A DNA stretch of 64,000 nucleotides. It comes from Hydrocarboniphaga effusa AP103. Its GTDB lineage: Bacteria > Pseudomonadota > Gammaproteobacteria > Nevskiales > Nevskiaceae. Made by a program: the position numbers and the translations under genes. Positions 42,918-51,588 of the stretch are shown piece after piece (position 1 is the stretch's first letter; the number at the start of each line of letters is the position of its first letter). Under the pieces are notes generated by a model. It worked only from the letters and a program-made list of their open reading frames with translations. It searched no databases and was not told the DNA's origin. The DNA is taken from the NCBI RefSeq assembly GCF_000271305.1, contig NZ_AKGD01000001.1:1178001-1242000 (forward strand). Direction: 5' to 3'.

Positions 42918-43994
42918 CTAGGCCGCATCCCGGCGAGCCGCCTGCGGCAGGCCGCGTTCCCTGGCCATCGTCATCGCGGTGTCTTCGATCATGTCCTCCT
43001 GCCCGCCGATCATCTTCTTGCGGCCGAGTTCGACGAGGATGTCGCGAGCCGGCACGCCGTACTTCGCTCCGGCACGGTTGGCATGCAGCAGGAAGGTCGA
43101 GTAGACCCCCGCGAAACCCAGGGTCAGCGACGCGCGGTCGACACGGACGATGTGCTCCATCATCGGGAAGATGAGCTCTTCGGTCAGGTCCATGAGCTTG
43201 AAAAGATCGCAGCCGGTCTCGATGCCCATGCGATCGCAGACCGCGACGAACACTTCGAGCGGCGTATTGCCTGCGCCCGCGCCCAGGCCACCGACCGATG
43301 CGTCGATGCGCGTCGCTCCCGCCTCGATCGCCGCGATCGAGTTGGCGATCCCCATGCCGAGATTGTGATGGCCGTGAAAGCCGACTTCGGTTTCCGGTTT
43401 CAACGCCTCGCGCAAGGCCCGCACACGGGCCTTCACGTCCGACGGCAGCATGTAGCCCGCCGAGTCGGTGATGTAGACCGTCTGCGCCCCGTAGCTCTCC
43501 ATGAGCTTGCCCTGCCTGGCGAGGCCTTCGGCATCGTTGAGATGGGCCATCATCAGAAACCCGGTCGTATCGAGGCCGAGCTTGCGCGCGTAGGCGATAT
43601 GTTGCGGCGAGGTGTCCGCCTCCGTGCAATGGGTGGCCACGTGAACGCTGCGCACGCCGTGCTCATGGGCTTCCTGCAACTCCTTCATCGTGCCCAGGCC
43701 CGGGATCAGCAGCACCGATACCTTGGTGAGCTTGAGCCTGGGAATGACCGCGTCCCAATATTCCACGTTGCTGTGCAGGGCAAAACCGTGCTGCAGCGAA
43801 TTCCCGCCAAGACCGGCACCATGCGAAACCTGGATCAACGGAACACCCGCGTCGTCGAGCGCGCTGGCGACGCTCACCATCTGGTCGATGGTGATCTGCT
43901 CGCGCTTGGCATGCATGCCGTCGCGCAGGCTCATGTCGTGCACGGTGATCTTGCGGCCCTTCAGCGAGCCCGCTTCGTCGAGTAAACCGCTCAT
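42918..43994 (-). CDS. dmpG: 4-hydroxy-2-oxovalerate aldolase
   Basis: A 358-residue aldolase splitting 4-hydroxy-2-oxovalerate to pyruvate and acetaldehyde, with the metal-binding TIM barrel of the HMGL family. Motifs: [15 protein letters not shown] (substrate/metal Asp), [46 protein letters not shown] (metal His pair) and [13 protein letters not shown]. It forms a channelling complex with DmpF encoded immediately upstream, whose stop overlaps this ATG by one base. GGGAGG precedes the start. It is the last gene of the lower phenol operon. Confidence 0.97.
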   Translation of the reverse strand: MSGLLDEAGSLKGRKITVHDMSLRDGMHAKREQITIDQMVSVASALDDAGVPLIQVSHGAGLGGNSLQHGFALHSNVEYWDAVIPRLKLTKVSVLLIPGLGTMKELQEAHEHGVRSVHVATHCTEADTSPQHIAYARKLGLDTTGFLMMAHLNDAEGLARQGKLMESYGAQTVYITDSAGYMLPSDVKARVRALREALKPETEVGFHGHHNLGMGIANSIAAIEAGATRIDASVGGLGAGAGNTPLEVFVAVCDRMGIETGCDLFKLMDLTEELIFPMMEHIVRVDRASLTLGFAGVYSTFLLHANRAGAKYGVPARDILVELGRKKMIGGQEDMIEDTAMTMARERGLPQAARRDAA

Positions 43995-44905
43995 CACGCA
44001 ACCTCCCTGATCTTGGAAACTTCGGCGGACAGCCATTGCTCGGCGAACAGCTCGGCCGTGCGTGTCGCGGCGGCGGTCATGATGTCGAGATTGCCCGCGT
44101 ACTTCGGCAGGTAGTCGCCGAGACCGGCAACTTCCATGAAGGTGGCGACGCGCTTGCCGTCGAACACCGGGCCATTGACGAGCCGATAGCCCGGAACGTA
44201 CTTCCGAACCTGTTCGATCATCTCGAGGATCGAAGCGGTGATCCTGGCCTGATCGGGCTCTTCGTCGGTCAGACAGTAGATGGTGTTGCGCATGATCATC
44301 GGCGGATCGGCCGGATTGATGATCGCGAGCGCCTTGCCACGCGCAGCGCCACCGACCTTGCAGATCGCGTTCGACGTCGTGTACGTGAACTCGTCGAGAT
44401 TCGCTCGCGTACCGGGGCCGATCGAGCGCGACGACAGGCTCGCGACGATCTCGGCGTAACCCACGCTCTGGATGCGGCTCACCGCATTGACGATCGGAAT
44501 GGTCGCCTGGCCCGCGCAGGAGATCATGTTGACGTTCATGACGCGCTTTTCGGCAAGCCCGGCGAGATTGACCGGCGGCACGCACAGCGGGCCGATCGCG
44601 GCGGGCGTCAGATCGATCATCAGCACGCCGAGCTCGTTGAGCTTGCGCGAGTTCTCGGCATGCACATAGGCCGAGGTCGCATCGAAGGCGACCTGCACGC
44701 CGTCGCTCTTCACATGCGGCAGCAGGCCGTCAACACCGTCTGCCGTCGTCTTCAGTCCGAACTCGCGAGCGCGAGCCAGGCCTTCGGACGCCGGATCGAT
44801 ACCAACCATCCAGACCGGCTCGAGCACGCTGCTGCGGCGCAGCTTGTAGATCAGATCGGTGCCGATGTTGCCGGGCCCGATGATCGCGCATTTGATCTTG
44901 CTCAT
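43994..44905 (-). CDS. dmpF: Acetaldehyde dehydrogenase (acylating)
   Basis: A 303-residue NAD+/CoA-dependent enzyme turning acetaldehyde into acetyl-CoA inside the DmpFG complex. Visible are [18 protein letters not shown], the catalytic Cys in [31 protein letters not shown] and the dimer/complex-forming NTIYCLTDE region. The length is exactly as expected. It overlaps the tautomerase gene upstream by ATGA and dmpG downstream by TGATG. Confidence 0.97.
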   Translation of the reverse strand: MSKIKCAIIGPGNIGTDLIYKLRRSSVLEPVWMVGIDPASEGLARAREFGLKTTADGVDGLLPHVKSDGVQVAFDATSAYVHAENSRKLNELGVLMIDLTPAAIGPLCVPPVNLAGLAEKRVMNVNMISCAGQATIPIVNAVSRIQSVGYAEIVASLSSRSIGPGTRANLDEFTYTTSNAICKVGGAARGKALAIINPADPPMIMRNTIYCLTDEEPDQARITASILEMIEQVRKYVPGYRLVNGPVFDGKRVATFMEVAGLGDYLPKYAGNLDIMTAAATRTAELFAEQWLSAEVSKIREVA

Positions 44906-45150
44906 GAGGAGATTCCTTCGTCGTTGGTGGTCACCGCGATCTTCTCGGTCGGGCCGGCAGCGGCCGCGCGATCGGCTGCGGTCACGCCGGCGATCGAGAA
45001 GTTCTCGGGCGGCAGGTTGTGGATGAGGATGCGCACCTGTTCACGACGCACGCCGAGCACCTCGACGACGGTGTCGGTGACGGCGTTGCAGAGACGGCGC
45101 TTCTGCTCGATGGTTCGGCCTTCGAGCAAATGGAATTCGATGATCGGCAT
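44902..45150 (-). CDS. dmpI: 4-oxalocrotonate tautomerase
   Basis: An 82-residue tautomerase with the catalytic N-terminal proline ([20 protein letters not shown]), converting 2-hydroxymuconate to its keto form. The core is about 62 residues, and here about 20 extra residues ([20 protein letters not shown]) follow. Its stop overlaps dmpF by ATGA. It is distinct from the fused two-domain tautomerase at 56903-57334. Confidence 0.93.
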   Translation of the reverse strand: MPIIEFHLLEGRTIEQKRRLCNAVTDTVVEVLGVRREQVRILIHNLPPENFSIAGVTAADRAAAAGPTEKIAVTTNDEGISS

Positions 45151-45210
45151 GCTGGACCTGTCGGCTGTTCTGATCTGGACGGATGCGCCAGAGGCGCTTG
45201 CGCGCGACGC

Positions 45211-45999
45211 TCAAGCGAAGCGTAGGCTCACGCTTCCCATGTCCTGGAAGCGCGCGACGATGCTGTCGCCCTCCTTCACCGGAATGGCTTCGGTAATGCC
45301 TCCGGTCATCACGAAGCTGCCGGCCGCCAGCTCCTCGTCGCGATCGGCGAGATGATCGAGCAGCATCAGAATGGCGTTGGCCGGATGATTGAGCACTGCG
45401 GCGCTCGCGCCGGTGGCCTGGATCTCGCCGTTGCGTTCGATCACGACACCGATCGTGCGCAGATCGAGTTCGCGCGGATCGAGCGGACGGCCACCGGTGA
45501 CGTAGCGTGAGGACGAGCCGTTGTCGGCGATCACGCTGACGAGGTCGAACTTGAACTTCTCGTAGCGCGAATCGATGACTTCGACCGCCGGAATCACGAA
45601 GGCCGTCGCATCGATCACCTGCTCGATCGTGCAGTGCTTTCCGCGCAGCGGCTTGTCGAGCACGAAGGCGATCTCGGCCTCGACGCGTGGGTGCACGAGC
45701 TCGCGGATGGCGATGGCGCCGTTCTCGGGCCTCGCCATCGCGTTGCTCAGAATGCCGAAGCTCGGCACCTCGACGCCCATCTGCAGCATCTTGGCCTTCG
45801 ACGTGAGCCCGGCCTTGAGCCCGACCATGCGCTCACCGCGCGCGAGCCAGCGACGGCGCAACTCGTCCTGTACGCGGTACGCGTCCGCGATGCTCATCTG
45901 CGGATATTCGTCCGTGAGCTTGGTGATGGTGTGCGCGTGATCCTGCGCCTGCAGAACGCGCGTCGCGAGCCCGGAAATGATGGCGTCGGACAGGCTCAT
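45211..45999 (-). CDS. dmpH: 4-oxalocrotonate decarboxylase
   Basis: A 262-residue Mg-dependent decarboxylase producing 2-hydroxypenta-2,4-dienoate. It has the FAH-like hydratase/decarboxylase fold: ISIADAY-type YPQMSIADAYRVQDELRR, KAGLTSKAKMLQMGV, HPRVEAEIAFVLDKPLRG (metal-binding Glu residues) and NGSSSRYVTGG. It works as a complex with DmpE, its homolog encoded next, with which it overlaps by ATGA. DmpH is chosen over DmpE by KAGLTSKAKMLQMGV and gene order. Confidence 0.93.
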   Translation of the reverse strand: MSLSDAIISGLATRVLQAQDHAHTITKLTDEYPQMSIADAYRVQDELRRRWLARGERMVGLKAGLTSKAKMLQMGVEVPSFGILSNAMARPENGAIAIRELVHPRVEAEIAFVLDKPLRGKHCTIEQVIDATAFVIPAVEVIDSRYEKFKFDLVSVIADNGSSSRYVTGGRPLDPRELDLRTIGVVIERNGEIQATGASAAVLNHPANAILMLLDHLADRDEELAAGSFVMTGGITEAIPVKEGDSIVARFQDMGSVSLRFA

Positions 46000-46796
46000 G
46001 CTTCCGCTCCCGTGAAGTCGATCGAACAGGAGCCGAGTCCGCCGACGATGCAGTTGAGCGAATCGCCCGCCACGACTGGCACCAGCGTCGATTGCGATCC
46101 CGACAGAATGACCTCGCCCGCACGAAACGGAATGCCGAGCGCACCGAGCGTATTCGCGAGCCAGACCACGGCATTCACCGGGCCGCCCTGCACCGCCGCG
46201 CCGGCCGCGGTGCTGAACAGCTCGCCATTGCGCTCGAGCACCATGCCGGCGAGATTCAGATCGAGCTTGCTCGGCGAAGCCTTGGTCTTGCCGAGCAGAT
46301 AGACACCGCAGGACGCGTTGTCCGCCACCGTGTCCTGAATGCGGATCTTCCAGTCGGTGATGCGCGAATCGACGATCTCGAAGCAGGGCGCCACGTAGTC
46401 GGTGGCACGCAGCACATCGGTCGCGGTGATGCCCGGGCCGTTCAGATCGCGCTTGAGCACGAAAGCGATCTCGGCTTCCGCGCGCGGCTGGATCAGCCCG
46501 GCCAGCGAAACCGCTTCACCTTCCTCGAACGCCATCGCCGAAGTCAGCTGTCCGAAATCGGGCTGATCGACACCGATGAGCTCCTGCACCGCCTTGCTGG
46601 TGACGCCGATCTTCTTGCCGACGATGGTCTCGCCGCGTTCGAGACGTCTGGCGATCATCCGCTGCTGGATACGATAGGCGTCTTCGACGGTGAGGCCGGC
46701 TTCGCGCGAAGTCAGAGGTGAAACCGTTCGGCGATCGACGAAGGCGTCGAAAAGCTCGTCGCCATAGCGACGGATGAGGTCGGGGTTCAGGGTCAT
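45996..46796 (-). CDS. dmpE: 2-oxopent-4-enoate hydratase
   Basis: A 266-residue hydratase that makes 4-hydroxy-2-oxovalerate. Characteristic residues are TVEDAYRIQQRMIARRLE, GKKIGVTSKAVQELIGVDQPDFG, QPRAEAEIAFVLKRDL and DNASCGVYLLG. It is paralogous to dmpH just downstream (stop and start overlap by ATGA). The start at 46796 is five bases after the dmpC stop. Confidence 0.95.
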   Translation of the reverse strand: MTLNPDLIRRYGDELFDAFVDRRTVSPLTSREAGLTVEDAYRIQQRMIARRLERGETIVGKKIGVTSKAVQELIGVDQPDFGQLTSAMAFEEGEAVSLAGLIQPRAEAEIAFVLKRDLNGPGITATDVLRATDYVAPCFEIVDSRITDWKIRIQDTVADNASCGVYLLGKTKASPSKLDLNLAGMVLERNGELFSTAAGAAVQGGPVNAVVWLANTLGALGIPFRAGEVILSGSQSTLVPVVAGDSLNCIVGGLGSCSIDFTGAEA

Positions 46797-46801
46797 GGCG
46801 G

Positions 46802-48286
46802 TCAAAGCTTCACGCAGATGTTGCGCAGCTCGGTGTAGAACTCCAGCGAGTGCACGCCGCCTTCGCGGCCGATGCCGGATTGCTTGGATCCACCGAACGG
46901 CGTGCGCAGATCGCGCAGGAACCAGGAGTTCACCCAGGTGATGCCGACGTCGATGCGGGCCGCGACGCGATGCGCGCGCGACAGATCGCGGGTCCAGATC
47001 GCAGTCGACAGACCGTACTGGGTATCGTTGGCCAGGCGCACCGCCTCGTCTTCGCTGTCGAACGGCGTGATGTGGCAGCAGGGCCCGAAGATTTCTTCGC
47101 GCACCACCGATGCCGTCTCGGGCAGGCCGGTCCAGATCGTCGGCTGCACCCAGGAGCCTTGCCCGAGGTCGCCGGACATTTCGGGAATGCCGCCCCCGGT
47201 GACCACGGTGGCCCCTTCGGCACGCGCTTTCTCGTAGTACGAGAGCACTTTCTGTCGATGCTCCTGGCTGATCAGCGGGCCGAGCGTGGTCGCGCGATCT
47301 TCCGGATGCCCGGGCTTCAAGGCTTCCGCGCGTTCCTTCAGCGTCGCAACGAAGCGATCGAAGATGGGGCGCTCGACGTACAGGCGCTCGGTGCCGAGAC
47401 AGACCTGTCCGCAATTGAGGAAGACCGAACGCATGCTGCCCTCGATCGCCGCGTCGAAATCGCAGTCCGCGAACACCAGGCCGGCGTTCTTTCCGCCGAG
47501 TTCGAACGACACGTCGCGAATGCCATCGGCGCCGGCCTTCATGATCGCCGCCCCGGTGCGGGTTTCACCCGTGAAGGTGATCGCCGAAACGCCCGAATGA
47601 CGCGTGAGGAACTCTCCGGCCGAGTTCGGGCCGAGTCCATGCACGACGTTGTAGACCCCCTTCGGAATGCCGACTGCATTCATCACTTCGCCGAGCAGGG
47701 TCGCGGTGCCGGGGGTCTCCTCCGAAGGCTTGACGATGACGGCGTTGCCGCAGGCCAGGGCCGGCGCGACCTTCCAGGTCATCAGCAGCAGCGGCGCGTT
47801 CCACGGGCAGATCACGCCGATCACGCCCTTGGGCACGCGAATCGCGTAGTTCAGCGCACCGGCACCATCGGGCGTCGGCGTCTGGAACGATTCGGTGGCG
47901 ACGTTCTTGACCACGTCGGCGAAGATCTTGAAGTTGGCCGCGCCGCGCGGGATGAAGGCATGCTCCATCATGCTCCTCGGCTGACCGGTGTCGGCCATTT
48001 CGGCGGCGACGAAATCGTCGAAGCGGCGCGTGATTTCGTCGGCCACCTTGTACAGCAGCGCGGTGCGCTGCTCGACCGTCATCCTGCTCCACGGCCCCTG
48101 CATCGCATCACGGGCCGCGCGCACGGCCGCATCGACTTCGGCCTGGCCACCTTCGTGAATGTGACCCACCAGCGCATTGTCGGTCGGACGGCGCTTCTCA
48201 AAGGTCTTGCCACTTTCGCTGGCGATGAACTCGCCGCCGATGAAGTGGCGGAAGTCGCGGACCGCTGTGGACCGTTCACTGCTCAT
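46802..48286 (-). CDS. dmpC: 2-hydroxymuconic semialdehyde dehydrogenase
   Basis: A 494-residue aldehyde dehydrogenase oxidising the ring-cleavage product to 2-hydroxymuconate with NAD+. It has the ALDH motifs ICPWNAPLLLMTWK, EETPGTATLL, FTGETRTG, FELGGKNAGLVF with the catalytic Glu and LNCGQVCLGTERLYVE with the catalytic Cys. This is the only route out of the semialdehyde visible here, because no DmpD hydrolase is encoded. Its ATG overlaps the preceding gene's stop. Confidence 0.95.
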   Translation of the reverse strand: MSSERSTAVRDFRHFIGGEFIASESGKTFEKRRPTDNALVGHIHEGGQAEVDAAVRAARDAMQGPWSRMTVEQRTALLYKVADEITRRFDDFVAAEMADTGQPRSMMEHAFIPRGAANFKIFADVVKNVATESFQTPTPDGAGALNYAIRVPKGVIGVICPWNAPLLLMTWKVAPALACGNAVIVKPSEETPGTATLLGEVMNAVGIPKGVYNVVHGLGPNSAGEFLTRHSGVSAITFTGETRTGAAIMKAGADGIRDVSFELGGKNAGLVFADCDFDAAIEGSMRSVFLNCGQVCLGTERLYVERPIFDRFVATLKERAEALKPGHPEDRATTLGPLISQEHRQKVLSYYEKARAEGATVVTGGGIPEMSGDLGQGSWVQPTIWTGLPETASVVREEIFGPCCHITPFDSEDEAVRLANDTQYGLSTAIWTRDLSRAHRVAARIDVGITWVNSWFLRDLRTPFGGSKQSGIGREGGVHSLEFYTELRNICVKL

Positions 48287-48723
48287 GCTGCATCTCCTGT
48301 AATCGCTGCGACGCCGGCCTGCGCACAGGCGACGTCCTGGTCTTCACTTCCGCCGGATACGCCGACCGCACCGATCAGCTCGCCCTCGATGCGTAGCGGC
48401 AGGCCGCCTCGAATCAGCGTGAAATCCGGATGCAACATCAATCCTTCGCCCACACGCGGGGCTTCGTGGACCACGATCTGCTCGACGATCTCGGGCTCGG
48501 CGCCGAGGCCCGCGGCGCAGCGCGCCTTCTTGCAGGCCATCTCGATCGACATGCCGAAAGAGCCCGGCATGCGCACGAAGCCGGCGAGCCGCCCCGCGCT
48601 GTCCACCACGGCAACGTTGATCCGAATGCCGAGCTTCTCCGCATGTGCAACCGTCGCCGCGAGCACGCGCAATGCGGCCCCGTGCGTGATCACCGCTTCC
48701 CGCACGAACAGGGGGGCGCTCAT
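48283..48723 (-). CDS. GlcG/HbpS-like heme-binding family protein (DUF336)
   Basis: A 146-residue protein of the GlcG/PduO-C/HbpS family: AVVDSAGRLAGFVRMPG, SIEMACKKARCAAGLG, LRIEGELIGAVGVSGG. Such genes are frequent in meta-cleavage and glycolate operons and may bind heme, cobalamin or degradation intermediates. No catalytic function is established. It is coupled on both sides by ATGA overlaps, to the ferredoxin gene upstream and dmpC downstream. Confidence 0.85.
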   Translation of the reverse strand: MSAPLFVREAVITHGAALRVLAATVAHAEKLGIRINVAVVDSAGRLAGFVRMPGSFGMSIEMACKKARCAAGLGAEPEIVEQIVVHEAPRVGEGLMLHPDFTLIRGGLPLRIEGELIGAVGVSGGSEDQDVACAQAGVAAITGDAA

Positions 48724-49064
48724 CGACCGGCTCCGCGCGAGTCGGGCGCCGAAGCCGAGCGTCCGCCGACGATGGCCGAAACGAGCCGGCCCACTGCACG
48801 CAGGCGCAGATCACTGCGCGGATACAAACGACAGGCCAGCGAATACCCGGCGCGCCGGGCGTCGGCGTCGACCTGGGCGCGGCTCATCGCACCGGCTTCC
48901 CATTGCCCTTCGACGATCTGAACCCGACAGACTCCGCAGCCTCCGCTGCGACAGCCGACCTGCACGGACCTGCAGCCCGAGGCCAGCATCGCGCTCAACA
49001 CCGGCTGCTCCCGTTCGCAGGCGAACGTGCTGCCGTCATCGTGCATCGTGACTTTGAAGCGCAT
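48720..49064 (-). CDS. dmpQ: Plant-type [2Fe-2S] ferredoxin (DmpQ/XylT-like)
   Basis: A 114-residue ferredoxin with the cluster pattern C-x5-C-x2-C (VGCRSGGCGVCRV) and a distal Cys in YSLACRLYP. XylT/DmpQ proteins reactivate catechol 2,3-dioxygenase by reducing its oxidised iron. Usually the gene adjoins the dioxygenase gene. Here the dioxygenase is 9 kb away (58112) in another transcription unit. It is the first gene of the lower-pathway operon, opposite the LysR gene. The C-terminal about 20 residues (GGRSASAPDSRGAGR) are an extension. Confidence 0.85.
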   Translation of the reverse strand: MRFKVTMHDDGSTFACEREQPVLSAMLASGCRSVQVGCRSGGCGVCRVQIVEGQWEAGAMSRAQVDADARRAGYSLACRLYPRSDLRLRAVGRLVSAIVGGRSASAPDSRGAGR

Positions 49065-49172
49065 CTTCCCGACTCCTCCGTGTGCCGCACGCCTGGACTC
49101 GGCGCTATTTCATCTCAAGGTCACAGTACGACCGGCAAGCGATACGGTCTAATACCTTTATCGCCCCATTTC

Positions 49173-49189
49173 GATACCGCCGGAGTATC
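49173..49189. promoter_or_regulatory. LysR-type operator (ATAC-N7-GTAT)
   Basis: GATACCGCCGGAGTATC contains ATAC-N7-GTAT (49174-49188), the site recognised by CatM/BenM-like LysR activators. It is in the 153-bp gap between the ferredoxin gene (minus) and the lysR gene (plus). Further ATAC half-sites occur at 49142-49145 and 49152-49155, where a second, activation-linked site would be expected toward the operon. Confidence 0.75.
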
Positions 49190-49217
49190 ATTCGACTTCG
49201 CACTGCAGGAGCCGGCG

Positions 49218-50129
49218 ATGAACCTCAACGCGATCGAAATCCGTCACCTGCGTTACTTCGTGGTGATCGCCGAAAGCCGCAGTTTTCGCGCGGCTTCCGA
49301 GCGCCTGCACATCTCGCAGCCGCCGCTGACACGGCAGGTGCAGCAGCTCGAAGAGCTGCTCGGCACGCAGCTGTTCGTCCGCCAGCCACGCGGGATCGAT
49401 CTGACGCCCGCGGGCCGCCTCTTCTACGAGGACGCGCGCAACATTCTCACGCTCACCGAGCAAGCCCTCGACCGCATGCGGCTCGCCGGCCTCGGCGAAC
49501 TCGGGCGCCTGGATGTCGGCGTGTTCGGCTCGGCCGCGCTGGACGTGGTGCCGCGCATCATCCAGAGCTTTCGCAAGCAGTACCCGCAGGTGCAGATCGT
49601 GCTGCACAACCTCGATCGTGCCGGGCAGATCAAGGCACTGCAGGAGCGCAGGCTCACGGTCGGCTTCAATCGCTTCTTCGGCGAGGAGATCGATCTCGAA
49701 TGGGAGTCGATCCTGACCGAGCGCCTGCACGTCGCGGTGCTGGCCACGCATCCGTTCGCCGAACGCAGCAGCGTGGCCTTCGGCGAATTGCAGGGCCAGC
49801 CGCTGGTGCTGTATCCGCGCAATCCGCGCGGCGGCTTCATCGATCAGCTGCAGCGCATGTTCTTCGATCATGAGCTCACCCCGACCATCGTGCAGGAGGT
49901 CGACGACGTGGTGACCGCCGTCGCCCTGGTTTCCGCAGGCGCCGGGATCAGCATCGTCGTCGACTCGGCCTGCAACCTGAGTCTGCCCGGCGTGGTCTAC
50001 GTTCCGCTGCGCGAGAAGGATCGCGCGAACATCGAACTCTGCATGATCCGTCGCTCCGACGACGAATCGCCGCTGCTGCAGGCTTTTCTCGCCGTGGCGA
50101 GGAATCACAAGCGCTCGCAGAAGCGCTGA
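49218..50129 (+). CDS. LysR-family regulator of the lower meta pathway
   Basis: A 303-residue LysR-type regulator. The HTH is clear: IEIRHLRYFVVIAESRSF, ERLHISQPPLTRQVQQLEE, as in the CatR/BenM-like group. The effector domain begins near 90 (GRLDVGVFGSAALDVVPRII). AGGAG is eight bases before the ATG at 49218, and the frame upstream is unrelated. It is divergent from the ferredoxin-dmpC...G operon and its likely operator is at 49173. The inducer might be muconate-like or a pathway intermediate. It converges with dmpP, stopping 7 bp before it. Confidence 0.9.
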   Translation: MNLNAIEIRHLRYFVVIAESRSFRAASERLHISQPPLTRQVQQLEELLGTQLFVRQPRGIDLTPAGRLFYEDARNILTLTEQALDRMRLAGLGELGRLDVGVFGSAALDVVPRIIQSFRKQYPQVQIVLHNLDRAGQIKALQERRLTVGFNRFFGEEIDLEWESILTERLHVAVLATHPFAERSSVAFGELQGQPLVLYPRNPRGGFIDQLQRMFFDHELTPTIVQEVDDVVTAVALVSAGAGISIVVDSACNLSLPGVVYVPLREKDRANIELCMIRRSDDESPLLQAFLAVARNHKRSQKR

Positions 50130-50136
50130 GCGCGCC

Positions 50137-51198
50137 TCAGATGTTGCGGAACAGCGGGCTCCTGGCCTGCTGCGCATCGGCGGCCGAGATGAACTTCTCG
50201 TTGTAGATATCGCGTTCATAGAGCCGGCCCTGCATGAGGGTGGTGATGCAGGCGTCGATCATCAACGGAGGGCCGCACAGGTAAGCCTTCTGGCCGCGGA
50301 AATCGCCGTCGAAACACGCTCGCGCCGCCTCGTGCACGAAGCCGCGAAAGCCGTCCCAATCGCTGTCTTCGGGCTCGTGCGACAGCGCCGGAACGTAGCG
50401 GAAATTCGGATGCCGCCCGGCCAGCTCCAGAAACTGCTCGTGGTAGTACAGCTCGTTGCGAGAGCGTTGACCGTAGACCAGCGTGATCGGCTGCGTAACC
50501 CCGCCTTCGAGCAGGTCGACGATCATGCTGCGCGGGCTCGATAGCCCGGAGCCCCCGGCCATGAACAGCATCGGCTGTTCGGCCGACTTGCGTACGAAGA
50601 AGCGACCGTAAGGTCCGGCCAGCGTCAGCCTGCAGCCGGCCGTCAGCGACTCGTGGATCCAGCCGGTGCCCGCTCCGCCCGGGACGATGCGGATGTTGAG
50701 TTCGACCTCGTTGCCCGACGACGGCGGATTGGCGAGCGAGAACGCCCGCGTGATGGTTCCGCCCGGCAGCGGAATGCTCAGGTTCACATACTGGCCCGCC
50801 TGAAAATGCATCGGCTCTTCGAGGCGGATGAACACCGCCTTGATCGTCGGTGTCAGCGATTCGACACGCGTCACGGTGCCTCCGAAGTCGCGCACCGGAA
50901 TCACTTCGGCATCGGGCTCCTCGTCGATGTCGGCCTCGATGACGATATCCGACTGCGGTCTGGCGCAGCACGCCAGCGTCTTGCCTTCGTCACGCTCGAA
51001 ATCCATCAGCGCGAACGGAGACGCGTCGCCGTGATCGACATCGCCTTCGCGCACCTGCACCTTGCAGGTCGCACAAAGGCCATGGCAGCAGGCATGCGGC
51101 AACCAGATGCCGGCACGCAGGGCCGCGTCGAGAATGGTCTGGTCGTCCTCGATCTCGAGCGTCTGCCCGAGCGGCTCTATCGTCAGTTGATAGCTCAT
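50137..51198 (-). CDS. dmpP: Phenol hydroxylase reductase component
   Basis: A 353-residue NADH:acceptor reductase feeding electrons to the oxygenase. The N-terminal ferredoxin domain has C-x4-C-x2-C in CCHGLCATCKV and a distal Cys in KTLACCARP. The FAD domain shows TRAFSLANPP, and the NAD domain AGGSGLSSPRSM and YLCGPPLMID. The length matches DmpP (353). It is the last gene of the hydroxylase operon, starting two bases after dmpO. Confidence 0.97.
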   Translation of the reverse strand: MSYQLTIEPLGQTLEIEDDQTILDAALRAGIWLPHACCHGLCATCKVQVREGDVDHGDASPFALMDFERDEGKTLACCARPQSDIVIEADIDEEPDAEVIPVRDFGGTVTRVESLTPTIKAVFIRLEEPMHFQAGQYVNLSIPLPGGTITRAFSLANPPSSGNEVELNIRIVPGGAGTGWIHESLTAGCRLTLAGPYGRFFVRKSAEQPMLFMAGGSGLSSPRSMIVDLLEGGVTQPITLVYGQRSRNELYYHEQFLELAGRHPNFRYVPALSHEPEDSDWDGFRGFVHEAARACFDGDFRGQKAYLCGPPLMIDACITTLMQGRLYERDIYNEKFISAADAQQARSPLFRNI

Positions 51199-51200
51199 CT

Positions 51201-51560
51201 TCAGCCGGCCCCGTTGTGACCGTCGAGGCCCGGCGTCCGAAAGCGAATCTGCTCCTTGTGCCGCAGACCGTGCTCGGCGAGCGAGCGCTCGGGCTCGGGC
51301 ACGAACGCACCCTTGGCCGTCGACCACTGCACCGTGCTCCAGTCGATCTTCGCGAAATCCGGATGCGCGCCGTAGATGCCCGGCAGCACCTTCTCGATCA
51401 GGGCACCGAACGGCAGTTGCGGCGGCACCGGAATGCACACCGGAAAGCCGAACATGATGTGCTTGTCCCAGCTGATGTTGAGCAACTGCTGGCCGTGGAA
51501 ATTCTCTACCCCGTCCTTGTATTCGCCGTGGTAACCCGGCTTGATCGCCTTGACTGGCAT
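51201..51560 (-). CDS. dmpO: Phenol hydroxylase subunit DmpO
   Basis: A 119-residue gamma subunit of the (DmpLNO)2 oxygenase. Conserved: VKAIKPGYHGEYKDGVENFHGQ-type start and ISWDKHIMFGFPVC, typical of PhyO/DmpO. GGAG stands six bases before the ATG. It structurally supports the oxygenase and has no cofactor of its own. Confidence 0.95.
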   Translation of the reverse strand: MPVKAIKPGYHGEYKDGVENFHGQQLLNISWDKHIMFGFPVCIPVPPQLPFGALIEKVLPGIYGAHPDFAKIDWSTVQWSTAKGAFVPEPERSLAEHGLRHKEQIRFRTPGLDGHNGAG

Positions 51561-51588
51561 CGTCTTCTCCTGATCTGGGCCGATGTTC

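Noticed and set aside
42082..43629. A 515-codon frame opposite fnr and over dmpG
   Set aside because: It has no domain and biased composition. Both underlying regions encode well-supported proteins in other frames.
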